From Argentina anserina (lineage: Eukaryota > Streptophyta > Magnoliopsida > Rosales > Rosaceae), in assembly GCF_933775445.1 (NCBI RefSeq), contig NC_065878.1, positions 17,619,395 to 17,683,394 of the forward strand: 64,000 nt of DNA, given 5' to 3'. Below, piece after piece: positions 11,223 to 22,998 of this stretch. The stretch's first letter is position 1. Every line of letters starts with the position of its first letter. Below the pieces are notes generated by a model. That model made no database searches and was not told where the DNA came from. It saw nothing but the letters and a program-made list of their open reading frames with translations. The position numbers and the translations under genes were made by a program.

Positions 11223-12180
11223 TTTTTTCTATACAACTGTAGATACACGTCATCTTGACATTTGGTCTACCTTACTAATATAAAATCGACATGTGGCTTT
11301 TATGTAAACAGCTCATTTCAATGCAAATCTACTAATTAATTCTGGCTTTTATTATAATCTTTATTAATAAACACAACAATTATGCCGATCTCTCTCCACG
11401 ATCTTTTGAGAGTCACCCATCGCCACCACTACAACCGTCATACTACCTAGCTCCACCTCCAAGTTCTATAGAAAAGGCAACTTGGCTCAAATTCTTATTG
11501 CCAAATACATGAAGCTATATAATTAACTATCTAATCAATTCAAAATGACGATAATCAAAGTTTAAGGCTATGAATCATATCTGGAAAGGCATACACGATT
11601 TGGTGAAAAAAAAAAAGGCAGAAACCAGACTCAGTGGCTCCACTCTTAATCTAAAAATATAACCTTATACATTCTGGAAACCCTACCCAGTACTGCAGTA
11701 CATATACAAATATAATATACTACAAATGTTGGAACCAAGAAATTTATGGGTTTTTGCATAATAATGACCAAAGCATAAACAAGTTTCTGCACATAATTTG
11801 TATGAATCTTAAGCCTTCATATTATATTTATGCGTTTATGGCTTCCTAATGTTTAATTGGAACAATAATATATACTAATTAATGACTATCAAAATAGGTT
11901 TCCTAGTAAAAATACGAGTCCGGTTTACCCCAGTTCATCATAAGCAGATTTTGCTCAAAGAGGATAAACTTGTGGTGGTGGGGGTGATCGACATTGAGAG
12001 GAGGAAAGATCTGCAGAATTATTGTGTTTATTAATAAAGATTATAATAAAAGCCTGAATTAATTAGTAGATTTGCATTGAAATGAGTTGTTTACATAAAA
12101 GCCACATGTTGATTTTATATTGGTAAGGTAGACCAAATGTCAAGATGACGTGGTTCTACGGTTGTATAGAAAAATTTTTC
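11223..12180. mobile_element. Long-inverted-repeat element, 958 bp, with direct repeats
   Basis: Inverted arms of about 165 bp at 11223-11390 and 12015-12180 are nearly complementary. Both contain TCTATACAAC, GACATTTGGTCTACCTTAC and TTTATTAATAAACACAA in opposite orientation. The direct repeat GACATAATAGGAGAA flanks it at 11208-11222 and 12181-12195. It is longer than a 9-bp target duplication and may include a few element bases. Long TIRs fit a foldback or Mutator-like non-autonomous element. No transposase was seen. The right arm alone is repeated at the start of duplication copy 3 (21626-21785). Confidence 0.75.
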
Positions 12181-12705
12181 GACATAATAGGAGAAATTTT
12201 TCAATACTCTCGGAGGACCACGTGACAATGTCTAGTGGTACTATTAACTTGTTATATTTTGACACGTGGATTTATTATACCAAAATTATAATTTTACATA
12301 ATTTTATTATTTGTGAAATGACTTTCATGTGTATTGATGATTTTGAACTAGAATTTCGGATTTAGAGTTTAGAATTTAGGCTTTAAGGTATAGAGCTTTA
12401 GAGTTTAGGGTATTAGAGCATCTCCATCGGAGATGCTATTTTCCACCTGGAGGCCCAACAGCTCTAAAAGGCAGTCCAAAATGAACTCCAACCCAACTGC
12501 CAATTACATGTGTATTTAACATCTCAGTAAGGGATGTCAAATTTAGCCCCAGAATACGTGAATGCCTTTTCTTTTTTATTGTTTCTTCTTCCTCAACTCT
12601 TTTCGTCTATCTCTCTCTCTCCATATACTATCACAATTTCCATATTCGATCCAGCACATTTTCTTCTACCATACTTGTTCCTTCATTCCATTAGTGTGTT
12701 GGATA

Positions 12706-14039
12706 TGGATTTTAATTTGTCAGATTCTTCCTCTGATGCCACGAATGAGGAATTTTGGGCTCTTGCCAATTCTTCATCTGATGAAGAATTACATTTGCAA
12801 ATGATTTCTCTGCAAGGGAAATTAGTGAATGGAAGGAGAAGACGTCGGGGTTCAATTCCTGGTCGGATTTTTACACCTAGGCTACGATCTTAAGGCCATC
12901 AAACAATTTACCAGGAGTTTTTCGCTGAAAATCCAATTCATGGGCCCGTAAAATTTCGGAGAAGATTTCGAATGCATCGTCCTCTTTTTCTTCGAATTCT
13001 TGAAGGGGTGAAAGCTTGTGACTCGTATTTTGTTCAAAAACGAGATTCAACTAGGCGTCTTGGATTATCGACTTTGCAAAAGGCGACCGCTGTGATGCGG
13101 ATGCTTTCTCTTGGAATTGGGGCAGATGCTGTGGATGATTATTGCAACATTGGCGAAAGCACTGCAATTGAAGCTCTTAAAAGGTTTGTGCAGGCTGTTA
13201 TTGATGTATTTGGAGATGAATATTTGAGAAAACCAAATTCAAATGATATTTCCAGATTGTTATTAATGGGTGAGAATCGTGGATTTAGAGGAATGCTCGG
13301 TAGTATTGATTGTATGCATTGGAAGTGGAAGAATTGTCCAGTTGCCTGGAAAGGTATGTTTTCTCGTGGGGATCATCGTGAATCTTCATTGATTCTTGAA
13401 GCTGTTGCTTCACAAGATCTTTGGATATGACATTTTTTTTTGTTTACCTGGTTCTCATAATGATATTAATGTTTTAGAGCATTCTCCTTTATTTGCTGAT
13501 CTTCGTGAAGGCGAGTGCCTCCTGTTAATTATACGATCAATGATCATAACTATACAATGAGGTATTATTTAGCCGATGGTATATATCCTTCATGGGCCAC
13601 TTTTGTCAAAACCATTACATGTCCACAAGGTGAGAAAGCAAAGAATTTTGCTAAAACTCAATAGGGATGTCGGAAAGATGTAGAACGAGCATTTGGAGTG
13701 TTGCAAGCACAATTTGCCATTATTCGTGGACCTGCTCAATTTTGGGATTGTGAAACTCTCCAGAAAATTATGAAAGGTTGTGTTATAATGCACAACATGA
13801 TTATAGAAGATGAACGTGACGAACGTATTGCACTAAATGATATTGATACTCTTGCAAGCCAATATGTTGATTCTGATGCTGAGAGGGATGATGATCTTGA
13901 AACACTTCCACCTATTCAGTCAGTCCAGTTTGAAAAATTTCTCAACAACCACTTACACATTCGTGATAGGGAAACACATTCTATGCTCCAATCAGATTTA
14001 GTTGAACACTTATGGCAACGTCGCCTTGCTAGGAATTAG
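12706..14039 (+). pseudogene. PIF/Harbinger DDE transposase (HARBI1-like), broken
   Basis: The frame opens at 12706 with an acidic, serine-rich N-terminus and runs to 13430. A single in-frame stop interrupts it at 12891-12893. It contains GRIFTPRLRS, MHRPLFLRILEGV, the helix-turn-helix-like STAIEALKRFVQAVI and the GSIDCMHW box with the first catalytic Asp. After 13430 the T-run breaks the frame; homology continues through [32 protein letters not shown] and a second stop near 13664. It then resumes as RKDVERAFGVLQAQFAIIRG and IIMHNMIIEDE-type residues to 14039. Family members cut and join TTA-flanked DNA together with the Myb-like partner encoded downstream. At least two stops and one shift make it inactive. 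Confidence 0.9.
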
Positions 14040-15314
14040 TGACTAGATGTTGTTAGTTATATCAGTTAGAAATCTATTAATTGTATTACGTAGTTTCCGA
14101 TTAGAATGTGTTTAATAAATGTTTCCTCAGTTTCTGACTACAGACATTTGCTTGTAATTGACTTTGGTTAAGTTATAATCTTAAGGGTAGTAACTTTCTT
14201 AATGCATGTGACTTGATCATCTTATGTCAAGGCCTGAACCGTGGCAAGGTAAGATCTAATGAAGGTATATGTACTATCATTTGATTGGCATATGACTATA
14301 CATGAAATCTATCTTTTTTTGTATAATTGCAGATGCATGAACCAGTAACAGCAGAGAATTTGGTTTTTGCGTCTGCTTCTCTGGAAAAGAATGTGACTAT
14401 GGTTCTAAACTATTAAATGACTTTGGTTCTGATATGCCTATAAATAGACCTCAGTTCTGAAAAAATGGTGTGGGATTGATGAGGACACCCATAATGGTGG
14501 ACAAGAACTTTTATTTCCAGTTTGTCAATAACTAATTATTGTGATATCCTTGCTCATTGTTATTGCTTCTATTTCTATTGTTGTTCTATTGCTTCTATTT
14601 CTATTGTTGCTTCTATTTTATTTTTAGTTTTCCTTTTTCTTCTATTTTAGTTTTTTATTATAGTCTTACTTGTTGTTCTGTGTCTTTTCAATTTTGTTGT
14701 AAACCTGCTGCCATATGTTGTTCTGTGTCATTTCAATGTTGCTGTAAACTTGCTGGCATATGTTGTTTTGTACAAGTTTATCCCTATTTCATAAGACTAA
14801 AGTACAAGGATTTGTATTGGTATAGTTGTACAAATTTTGAAGTACAAGGCTGAATTTATTATTAACTCTTTGGTGCTTAATGAGAGTCCTTGAAGACAGG
14901 TATGTTACTTCTCCATTTTTTTTAAAAAAATTTCTTTAGAACTGGAAAACCATATTCTCTTATTTGTCATCAAAGAGGTTATAAAAGGACATGTTGGTGT
15001 GCATATTGAATAAGAAGGTGTGTTGTTGTCCTACATTAATTATACTAGAACACTACACGTTTTTATACTTGTTAATTATATTCCTTAAAACTAGCAATCC
15101 TTAAGACCTGCAAAGTTCTAAAAGCCTTTAACTTAATTTATTATGACAATAAATTTTTCCGTTCATATTTCATATGTTCCCCAACTAACAACAAAGTTTA
15201 GCCACTATATATTTTGTTATTTGGTATCAACTTCTTTGAACCTATTTCTCTCTGTATTGGTCTGTTTATTACCATTTTTTGTGTGTGCTTACTTTCTCAG
15301 CAGTCTTTGCAACA
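14040..15314. other. Spacer between the two Harbinger genes
   Basis: AT-rich, with a T-rich low-complexity stretch at 14555-14680 and two similar TGTTGTTCTGTGTC motifs at 14671 and 14718. No gene was recognised. Short frames here are low-complexity artefacts. Confidence 0.6.
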
Positions 15315-16262
15315 TGATGGATTCTCAATACTCAGAGGAGGTGTCTGAGTCGACTACCAAAACAAGAGGTGCTGGCTTTAGCCCAGAGGAGGATGCTCTT
15401 CTTATCAGTGCATGGTTGAACACTAGTATGGATCCAATTACAAGCAATGAGAAAAAGTCTAACACCTTTTGGGGGAATATCACAGATTATTACCATAAAT
15501 ACAAGGACTTTGATTCTGATCGTTCCCAACAGATGTTGAAACAAAGGTGGGGCAAAATACAGAGTATTGTCAACAAATTTTCAGGGTGTGTTGCATCTAT
15601 AAATAATCTACATGAAAGTGGAAAGACTGAACAAGACAAGGTAATTTTTAATTCATTGCCTCCTTTGATTACATTAGAAAAGCACTGCAATTATAAGAAC
15701 CTGAAACTCATATACCTTTTTACTGTTTTTCTCTTATACAGATTGCAGATGCAAAGAGTATGTATGAAAAACAAGAGAAGGGGAAAAGGTTCACTCTTGA
15801 TCATGCTTGGATTCTCTTAAGGCACCAACCAAAATGGAATCAAATAATGCAAGAGCCAAACATAAAGAAAAGTAAGAAAAGATCTAAACCTTCTACAACT
15901 AATATCTCATCATCTTCAACTACAAGCACACATATAGATATTGAGGAGGAGATGAACACTTGTAGTTTTGTGACTAGACCACTTGGTATAAAGGCTGAAA
16001 AAAGAAAGTTGAAAGAAACTGATCAACTAGTAAAACTTCAAAAGTTACATCTAGAAAAAAAAAAGATGAAAAGAAACTACAAATTATGCAGGAAAAGATT
16101 GAAGTTGATAAGGAGAAAGTGCGAATTAGGAAACAAGTGGATGAGAATATAAAGATAGAGATTGAGATGGAAATTATGGATATGGATACATCTACTATGA
16201 ATCCTCTGCAAATGGAGTATTATTCCAAACTGCAAATGAAAATTTTGCAAGGTGACACTTGA
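15315..16262 (+). pseudogene. Harbinger-associated Myb/SANT-like protein, one frameshift
   Basis: The chosen start MMDSQYSEEV at 15315 precedes a trihelix/Myb-like domain (GFSPEEDALLISAWLNTSMD, FWGNITDYYHKY, RSQQMLKQRWGKIQ). Exon 1 ends at 15640 (AAG|GTAATT). Exon 2 starts at 15742 after TTATACAG and gives IADAKSMYEKQEKGKRFTLD and HAWILLRHQPKW. A lysine/glutamate coiled coil follows. A ten-A run near 16055-16064 shifts the frame; the original frame then runs to TGA at 16262 (LQMEYYSKLQMKILQGDT). Such proteins bind the element ends and help import the transposase. Plant annotation often mislabels them as glutathione S-transferase T3-like. Confidence 0.85.
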
Positions 16263-16707
16263 AGACTTTTATCTCCAATTTTCCTTTGAAAAGTTGTAAT
16301 TGTTGTTTAATTCTTAATTATGTATGAAGTTTCGTTTTGTTATCTAGGGAATGTAATATTTAGAACACAATGTGTTTGTTTGTGTTAAAATGAATGGTGA
16401 TTTCTTTTCAATGCAGTATGATTAATACAATCTTTAAGTGGTTTTTATTTTGTTGTATCTCATGTCATATTGGTTATAGATTTGCTATAGTGTCGCTGCA
16501 GTTTGGACATGGCATACCATAGATCTTTACATTACAAGATCAAAAATAGAGAAAAGAATATATGGTATATATTAAAATAATATTCAAATTAGACATTTCT
16601 ATTGGAAATTAAGATTAGTTAAAATAACAAATGCTATATGTGTCATGTCAAATGTCAAAATTTAAATTTGACAATAATTTTTAGCATTTCTATTGAAAAT
16701 GCTCTTA

Positions 16708-18132
16708 GACTGTGGGTGTAGGATTTTCGAAAAAAAATATAAAATAGTGTTTGATAAAATAACTTATATATAATTTTTTTAATTAAATTCTAAGTATTAG
16801 AATGGAATGTTTGGGAAGGACCAAAAAATTCCTCACATAATAAGTCGGTTAATTGATCTTGGCCAATGAGTAAATGCCACATGTCAAGACATAACCATCT
16901 TACAAACAAGTGTCCGCCATGTGTCGAAACCCGAAGAATCCCTTTTCTCCAATTGCCACGTATCACAATGAGAGAATCAGCTCCCCACATGCAACACGTT
17001 GCTGCAGCCCAACTTCTTGGTGTCCAGGAAAGTGGGAAATCAACCAATGGTTACACGACACGTCACACTCTTATCTAAATTCGATCATATCTTCCGAAAA
17101 TTGTTAAAAATAACTGCGACTCTAAAACATTATCTGAAAAATATCACGAACTTGTGGCGATGCCTAGTTTCTATTTTTGAAAAGAAAAATAAAATTTAAC
17201 CAAAATTGAAAAATCAGGATATTACAATAACTTAATGTCTACTAAAACATATCACCAACTATATTGCCGTCGAAAATTAATTCCGGCGACACTAGATTTC
17301 GCCTTGCCACTAGGCAACATCGATCATTTGACGAAATAAGAAACTCACCGCCTATCTAGAACAGACAAAGCACATTGAGTGCACCTACCAGGATAAAACC
17401 CACGTCTTATTGAAAATAATAAAACATTAACATCTAATAAAAGAAAATAGCATCAAGCTATAAATATAATTGCCTAAATGGGCCTAATACCTTAATCTAG
17501 ACCCAGCCCAATATGGTCAAGGCCCAGACTAAGGATTCCGTACTTTAGGGTTTTTTGAGAGAGAGCTTCAGCACCCTATATTAATTAAGGAAATTTGACA
17601 AATGAACTCCCACCGACTATAATTACACAATTATCTTTATTTGGAAAAACTACTTATATATATATATATATAACATATTAGATAGACAATCTGTTAAAAA
17701 AACAAACAAAAAAGAAAATAAAAAACCTAAATAAATTCTCTTATTTATTTTTTAAAATTTCGTTTGTGAAGTTACCAAAACAAACTCATACAACCCAAAA
17801 TAAAAATTGTGTTTTTCATGTATAAGCAATATGAAGTTGAAACGAAAGTGAAATAGAAAATCATATAAAATTGAATACAGTAGATGAAAATATAATTTTA
17901 ATGAACGAGAACATCAATTAGACTAGTTAAATCTTAATAAAAAAGCAAAGTAGACTGAGGCTAGTTTTTTATAAAAAGGAAAGAAATAAAATACCAAGGT
18001 TTAAAACGGAACGTACCGATGTAACCAAACAACACGGAACGTACCGACCCGGTTCAACAAATTGACCCGCCCGACCCGCATTTCTGAGGTATATATATAC
18101 GGCTGCTTTCTGGGGTCGAAGAGACAACAAAC
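16708..18132. other. 5' flank of small-exon gene, copy 2
   Basis: 16708-17535 matches 22046-22879 of copy 3. It is non-coding and includes a stretch with CCACATG, CCACGTA and CACGACACGTCA motifs at 16870-17065, which may be G-box/ABRE-like sites or LTR-derived. 17536-18125 is specific to this copy. It contains (TA)n at 17657-17672 and a TATATATA box at 18091-18099, only about 35 bases before the start codon. A transcription start there would leave a very short 5' UTR. Confidence 0.5.
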
Positions 18133-20585
18133 ATGGCTTCCTCCACCAGGGGTCGAAGGAACCGTGAGATCAAACTGCCCAAGGCCGCTGTGCCTCAGGT
18201 CAACCAGAAAAAAGATAAGCTTAAAGGTACGCTACGTCCTTTGATTTTCTCAAATCTCGTTCTCAATTTTGAAAGAAAATTGACAACATTGTGTACTGCC
18301 CGTACTAATCTCCGCACACAGGTAAGGAGCTTTCGGTTGAAGAACCTCGAGTTCCACCTCCACCATGTAAGATATTCGATTTTTTTTCCTTTCTGTTTTG
18401 GCAATTCATCCATGAAACTTAATAGTGAAAAACCTAGGCAGTAATCTCTTTATTCAAAACAAGAAAGAAGAGTTGTACGTGTACCTGGAATCATAGTTTT
18501 ATTGCCTCTGTAGTCGTATATTGATTCTTCTTCTTCTTGTCTTGTCAAATTATCAACGATGAACAGCTCCCTCCCCCCGCAGAACAGGCATCAAGTCGGC
18601 AGAATCCACTTCGGGTATGCTTTATTTATTGTCATTTTAGGGGATCTTCATACTTTGTTCCTATTGTTTTTTGGGACAAGGTATAATGCTGATTCTGTAT
18701 CATTGTGTGCAGAAGGACCAAACCACACTACGACCAAGGATCCATCTTCAGACAAGGGCATGGCTTCCACAGCCAGGGGTCGAAGGAACCGTAGACGCAA
18801 ATCGCGCAAGGCCAATGACCATCAAGGTATTGTGTAGAGTACCATCTTTTTATGGAATTCTTGCTTTTCTTTATTGACAAACCTGGATGTTATCTGTTAC
18901 TTACTGTTCTGATGCTCAAATAATTACTGATTAACAGATAAGCCACACCCCCATGGGTATGCTACTTCTTGTTTTAGAGGATCTATTTCGTTCCCATTGT
19001 TTTTTGTAGCAAAGTATAATGTTTATATTATACCATGCAAGTTCTGAGATGTACTTTTCAATCATTGTCTGCAGAAGGACCTATTCACACCAAGGAGGAG
19101 GAATATTCTTCTTCCGACGAATGTATACTTTACATTAATTCCACATTTTCTGAGCCAAAATCTACTTCCAATTAAAATGTTTATAATATAAAAAGTAAGT
19201 TCTGGAACAAACTTGCTGAAATGTTGCAGATTTGGTTTATCGACCGATTCCAAAGGGGTGTCTTCATTTAGATGTATTGAGACCAAGTGTATTCCACCTA
19301 CTTTATGATGGTATCATTGGTATGGCTCTCTTTTTGTTTGCAAGTTATCATAGGTTTGCTTGTTTACTGTTTATAGTACGTAATACCTGGACAGACAACT
19401 TAGAAGGAGTTTACTTCTCCACTCAAGCAGTTATTTTTGCTCTCTGTGTGATGCATGAATGATGTACACTCCAAGAGTTCAAGTATATCATTTTTTATGG
19501 AATCACTGATTTTATTGCGGTGCAGCTACTCATTTATCAAACACTCATCTTATTGGTCTTCTTATGGTTTCACTCAGTGTCATATGGTACATTGTCACTT
19601 ATGTATTTCCCTTGTTTGTTTGTTTTCCTGAAGCGGATGCGAAGAAAGCCAATAGTGACACCATCGACCAGGAAGCTGAGGGTAAGCTTTATACATATAC
19701 TTTTCTAAGGTTTGCTAAGAATGTTACCTGTGGTATCACTCAGTGTCATATGGTACATGGTGACTTATGTATTTCCCTTGTTTGTTTTTTTTTCCTGAAG
19801 CAAATGTGGAGAAATCCAACAGTGGAACCATCGAACAGGAAGCTTTGGGTAAGCTTTATACATATACTTTTCTAAGGTTTGCTAAGAATATTACATGTGG
19901 GTTTCCATGGATTAGTTGTGTTGAAAAACTTTTTGTAGGTTTTACTTGGGTATTTGGTCAAGTTAATTTGCTTGGAAACCTCACCAGCCCTTGACCAGCA
20001 TACTTAATTTGTTTTTTTTTTACAGTTTACTTATAACTCTGCAGCCTACCATTATGCATAGTAAAATTGTTATCGAGGCAACTCCTTCCCTGCCCATCCT
20101 TGTGGCCCGATATACATACAACCTCTGCATTTGCAATTACTCTTTGGAGTTTGTTAGTCAATCTGCTATGCTTGTATCTTTTGTTTTTGATACTGGATTA
20201 GGTGGAATTTCCTTGGCTTGTTTTTTGAAGTAAAAGCAAGTGTTAATATTTGTTTGTGCACATGCATAACTGACTTTGAGTTTTTTTTTAATTATTTTGT
20301 TTTAATATTACTTGGGGGGGGGGGGGGACTCTACAAATTTGGAGAGTTTCATATTGTTATTATTATTTTTGTGGTAGTTAAGCGGCAATTTTTTCGGAAT
20401 CCAATACCGTCGGATGACTCGTCAGATACAGGCTCAGGTATGCTTTCTGATATTTATTTCACCTCGGATGGGCTTACATGAGTTCCCAAATGTGCACCAT
20501 GTCAATGTGAGTTCATTTTCTGATGTCTTGCATCTTTGCAGATGGAGAAGAGCCTTCTAATCCGAATATGTACTGTTATATCTGA
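18133..20585 (+). CDS. Unrecognised multi-exon gene built of small phase-1 exons (paralogue A)
   Basis: I do not recognise the family. Supported exons: 18133-18226 (MASSTRGRRNREIKLPKA...), 18322-18366 (GKELSVEEPRVPPPP), 18567-18614, 18713-18826 (MASTARGRRNRRRKSRKAND), 19634-19681 (DAKKANSDTIDQEAE), 19801-19848 (NVEKSNSGTIEQEAL), 20378-20437 (RNPIPSDDSSDTGSG) and 20542-20585 (EEPSNPNMYCYI, stop). Less certain pieces are 18938-18956, 19075-19122 (EGPIHTKEEEYSSSDE) and 19230-19257. Nearly all exons enter and leave in phase 1, so they can be gained or lost without shifting the frame. Exon 4 repeats the exon 1 module, Met included. The product would be small, with arginine-rich basic patches suggesting nuclear or nucleic-acid contact, joined by acidic serine linkers. 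It has no membrane segment. The exact transcript cannot be fixed without RNA data. Confidence 0.6.
20324..20337 (+). repeat. G14 homopolymer
   Basis: A run of 14 G sits in the intron before the penultimate exon of paralogue A. Immediately after it begins the sequence shared with duplication copy 1. Copy 3 lacks the run. Confidence 0.9.
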
Positions 20586-20991
20586 AGATCTTTAGCTTGT
20601 GATATTCATGGATGCTGCATGTTCTTTGAGAAAAGCTACTTCTATCTTTTTCTTTTGGCCATATTTCCATCCTAGATGTAGCTTGTGATATATCCATGAA
20701 AGGCTAGTGCATTGAGAAAATTGATATTTGTCTAAATTTATTACCAAGTGGATGTTTAAATCATACATCTCACATTTGAACCTAATGTAATAGTAAGCAC
20801 TTCAAGCGAACAAGCCATTACTACCCCAAGCAGTGATTTTGTTATCTCTAGTCTTTACTGGACAGAGAATCTGGAAGACATTGTTACCCCAATCTGGAAA
20901 TGAAAAAAAGCATTTTGATTAGACATGAAGATCACGACGAGGAACCAAATTAATTAACAATATTTTTTTTTGGCATAAATTGTGTTTTTGA

Positions 20992-21516
20992 CAATGTTTT
21001 AAATATCCCGATATATTTTCGATATATTTCCGATAATAATGAAACGATACGATAAGTTGTGTATTGGTCTATTATATCGGTTAATTCGAAAAATCAATTC
21101 CAATGACGATATATCGTGTTAAATCCGATATATCGGTGCATTTTCAATTTATTTTTTAAAACTACGTCGTTTTGAAAAAATAATTTAAAGAAAATGAAAG
21201 TTTCATCGATAACATTCGATGACAAGAGAGTTTATGATAAATGATCACCTTTATTTTTATTAGTTAATACTTTTTATATATTTTAATTGTCTAAACAATC
21301 AAATAATTTTTTATGAAGTTTATTTAGTACATTTACTTCTATAAATGTTGATTTCTCAAGTTTATTTGGGAATATTTTGATGTATATGTTTATAAATATG
21401 TTAAATTTAATTAAAAATTAGCAAAACCGATAAATCCGATATATCTCGATATATCTCCATTATATCTTTATTATACAAAACCGATACGATGTCGATAACC
21501 GTTATTTAAACCATTG
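20992..21516. mobile_element. Short-TIR, MITE-like element (copy in duplication copy 2)
   Basis: It begins CAATGTTTTAAATA and ends TATTTAAACCATTG, an inverted pair of about 14 bp with one mismatch. About 525 bp, AT-rich, with repeated CGATATAT motifs and no coding capacity. The unoccupied site is in duplication copy 3, where TTGTGTTTTGGGTAGTATGA at about 26840 joins both flanks. The shorter relative at 2727-3173 shares both ends. Confidence 0.7.
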
Positions 21517-22045
21517 ATTTTTAATAGTATGACGAGCTGTTTCAGTGTTTACTAACGAATTTACTTTCATATCAAAGTTTCATCACATTCAACATACTCC
21601 TAGTTAATGACATTTATAAACCCTAAGATCTGCAGAATTATTGTGTTTATTAATAAAGATTATAATAAAAGCCTGAATTAATTAGTAGATTTGCATTGAA
21701 ACGAGTTGTTTACATAAAAGCCACATGTCGATTTTATATTGGTAAGGTAGACCAAATGTCAAGATGACATGGTTCTACGGTTGTATAAACAAATTTCTCG
21801 ACATAATAGGAGAAAATTTTCAATACTTTCGGAAGACCACGTGGTAATGTCTAGTGGTACTATTCACTTGTTATATTTTTACACGTGGATTTATTACACC
21901 AAAATTATAATTTTATATATTTTTATTATTTGTAAAATAACCTTCATGTGTATTGATGATTTTAAACTAGAATTTCGGGTTTAGAGTTTAGAATTTAAAA
22001 TTTAGGTTTTAGGGTATATGGCTTTAGAGTTTAGGGTATAAGAGT

Positions 22046-22998
22046 GTGAGGTGTAGGATTTTAGAAAAAAACAAAAAATAGTGTTTGATAAAATAATTAT
22101 ATATGATTTTTTTAAATTAAATTCCAAGTGTTAAATGGTAATTACAAGAGAATGCCTCGTTTCCGGACCTAAAAATTTCTCACATAATAGGTCGGTTAAT
22201 TGATCTTGGCGAATGAGTAAATGCCACATGTCAAGACATAACCATCTTACTAACAAGTGTCCGCCATGTGTCGAAATCAGAAAAACCGTTTCTCCAATTG
22301 CCACGTGTCACAATGCAAGAATCAGCTCCCCACATGCAACACGTTGCTGCAGCCCAACTTCTTGGTGTCCAAGAAAGTGGGAAATTGACCAATGTTACAC
22401 GACACGTCACACTCTTATCTAAATTCGATCATATCTTCCGAAAATTGTTAAGAATATCTGCGACTCTAAAAAATTATCTGAAAAATACGACGAATTTGTG
22501 GCGACGCCTAATTTCTATTTTTGAGAAGAAAAATAAAATTTAATCAACGTTGAAAAACCAAAATGTTATAATAACTTAATGTCTACTAAAACAGATCTCA
22601 AATTATATTGCCGTCGAAAACTAATTCCGGCGACACTAGATTTCACCCTGTCATTAGGCAACATCGACCATTTGATGAAGTAAAGAACTCACCGCATACC
22701 TAGAACAGACAAAGCACATTGAGTACACCTACTAGGATAAAACCCACATCTTATTGAAAACAATAAAACATTAACATCTAATAGAAGAAAATAGCATAAA
22801 GCTATAAATATAATTGCCTAAATGGGCTTAATACCTTAATCTAGACCCATCCCAATATGGTCCGGGCCCAGACTAAGGAGAGAAAGGAGATCTCCATCGG
22901 CGGCCAGGCCATAATCGTCGTAAAACCACCTTGACTGAACCACCATACCGCCACCTCACGCCACCAAGCCTGCACCAGAACATAGCACCAGAACAAAC
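22046..22998. other. 5' flank of small-exon gene, copy 3
   Basis: 22046-22879 matches copy 2. From 22880 to about 22990 the sequence is different from copy 2: GC-rich, with CCACC-rich motifs, ending ACCAGAACAAACATGG. No TATA box is evident. The promoter-proximal region of the two paralogues is thus unrelated. Confidence 0.6.

Larger units (their letters stand above)
12416..16704 (+). mobile_element. PIF/Harbinger transposon, 4.3 kb, TTA target duplication
   Basis: The termini are GAGCATCTCCATCGGAGATG and, in reverse complement, GAGCATTTTCAATAGAAATG. TTA lies on both sides (12413-12415 and 16705-16707), which is the PIF/Harbinger target preference. Inside are the two genes this superfamily needs, in the same direction: a DDE transposase (12706-14039) and a Myb/SANT-like protein (15315-16262). 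The empty site survives in duplication copy 3 near 22031-22050, where the flanks are joined. Both genes carry stops or shifts, so this copy is not autonomous now. Confidence 0.92.
12007..21621 (+). repeat. Segmental duplication, copy 2
   Basis: It begins GATCTGCAGAATTATTG at the inner edge of the inverted-repeat arm and ends CATTTATAAACCCTAA just before the same GATCTGCAG motif restarts as copy 3. Excluding the Harbinger element (12416-16704), it aligns with copy 3 up to the common stretch GTTTACTAACGAATT at 21548 / 26881. It contains one complete paralogue of the small-exon gene. The junction at 21621-21626 makes copies 2 and 3 a direct tandem pair. Confidence 0.88.

Noticed and set aside
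14557..14853. Cys/Phe-rich ORF of 98 codons
   Set aside because: Low-complexity T-rich spacer between the two Harbinger genes.
16866..17199. Plus-strand ORFs with paralogous frames at 22213-22543
   Set aside because: The two duplicated copies differ by indels that change the frame, so no protein is conserved; more likely flank or LTR-derived non-coding sequence.
18195..18413. Minus-strand ORFs with relatives at 23061-23273
   Set aside because: They run across exon 1-2 and introns of the plus-strand small-exon gene; the plus strand has matched splice sites in both copies.
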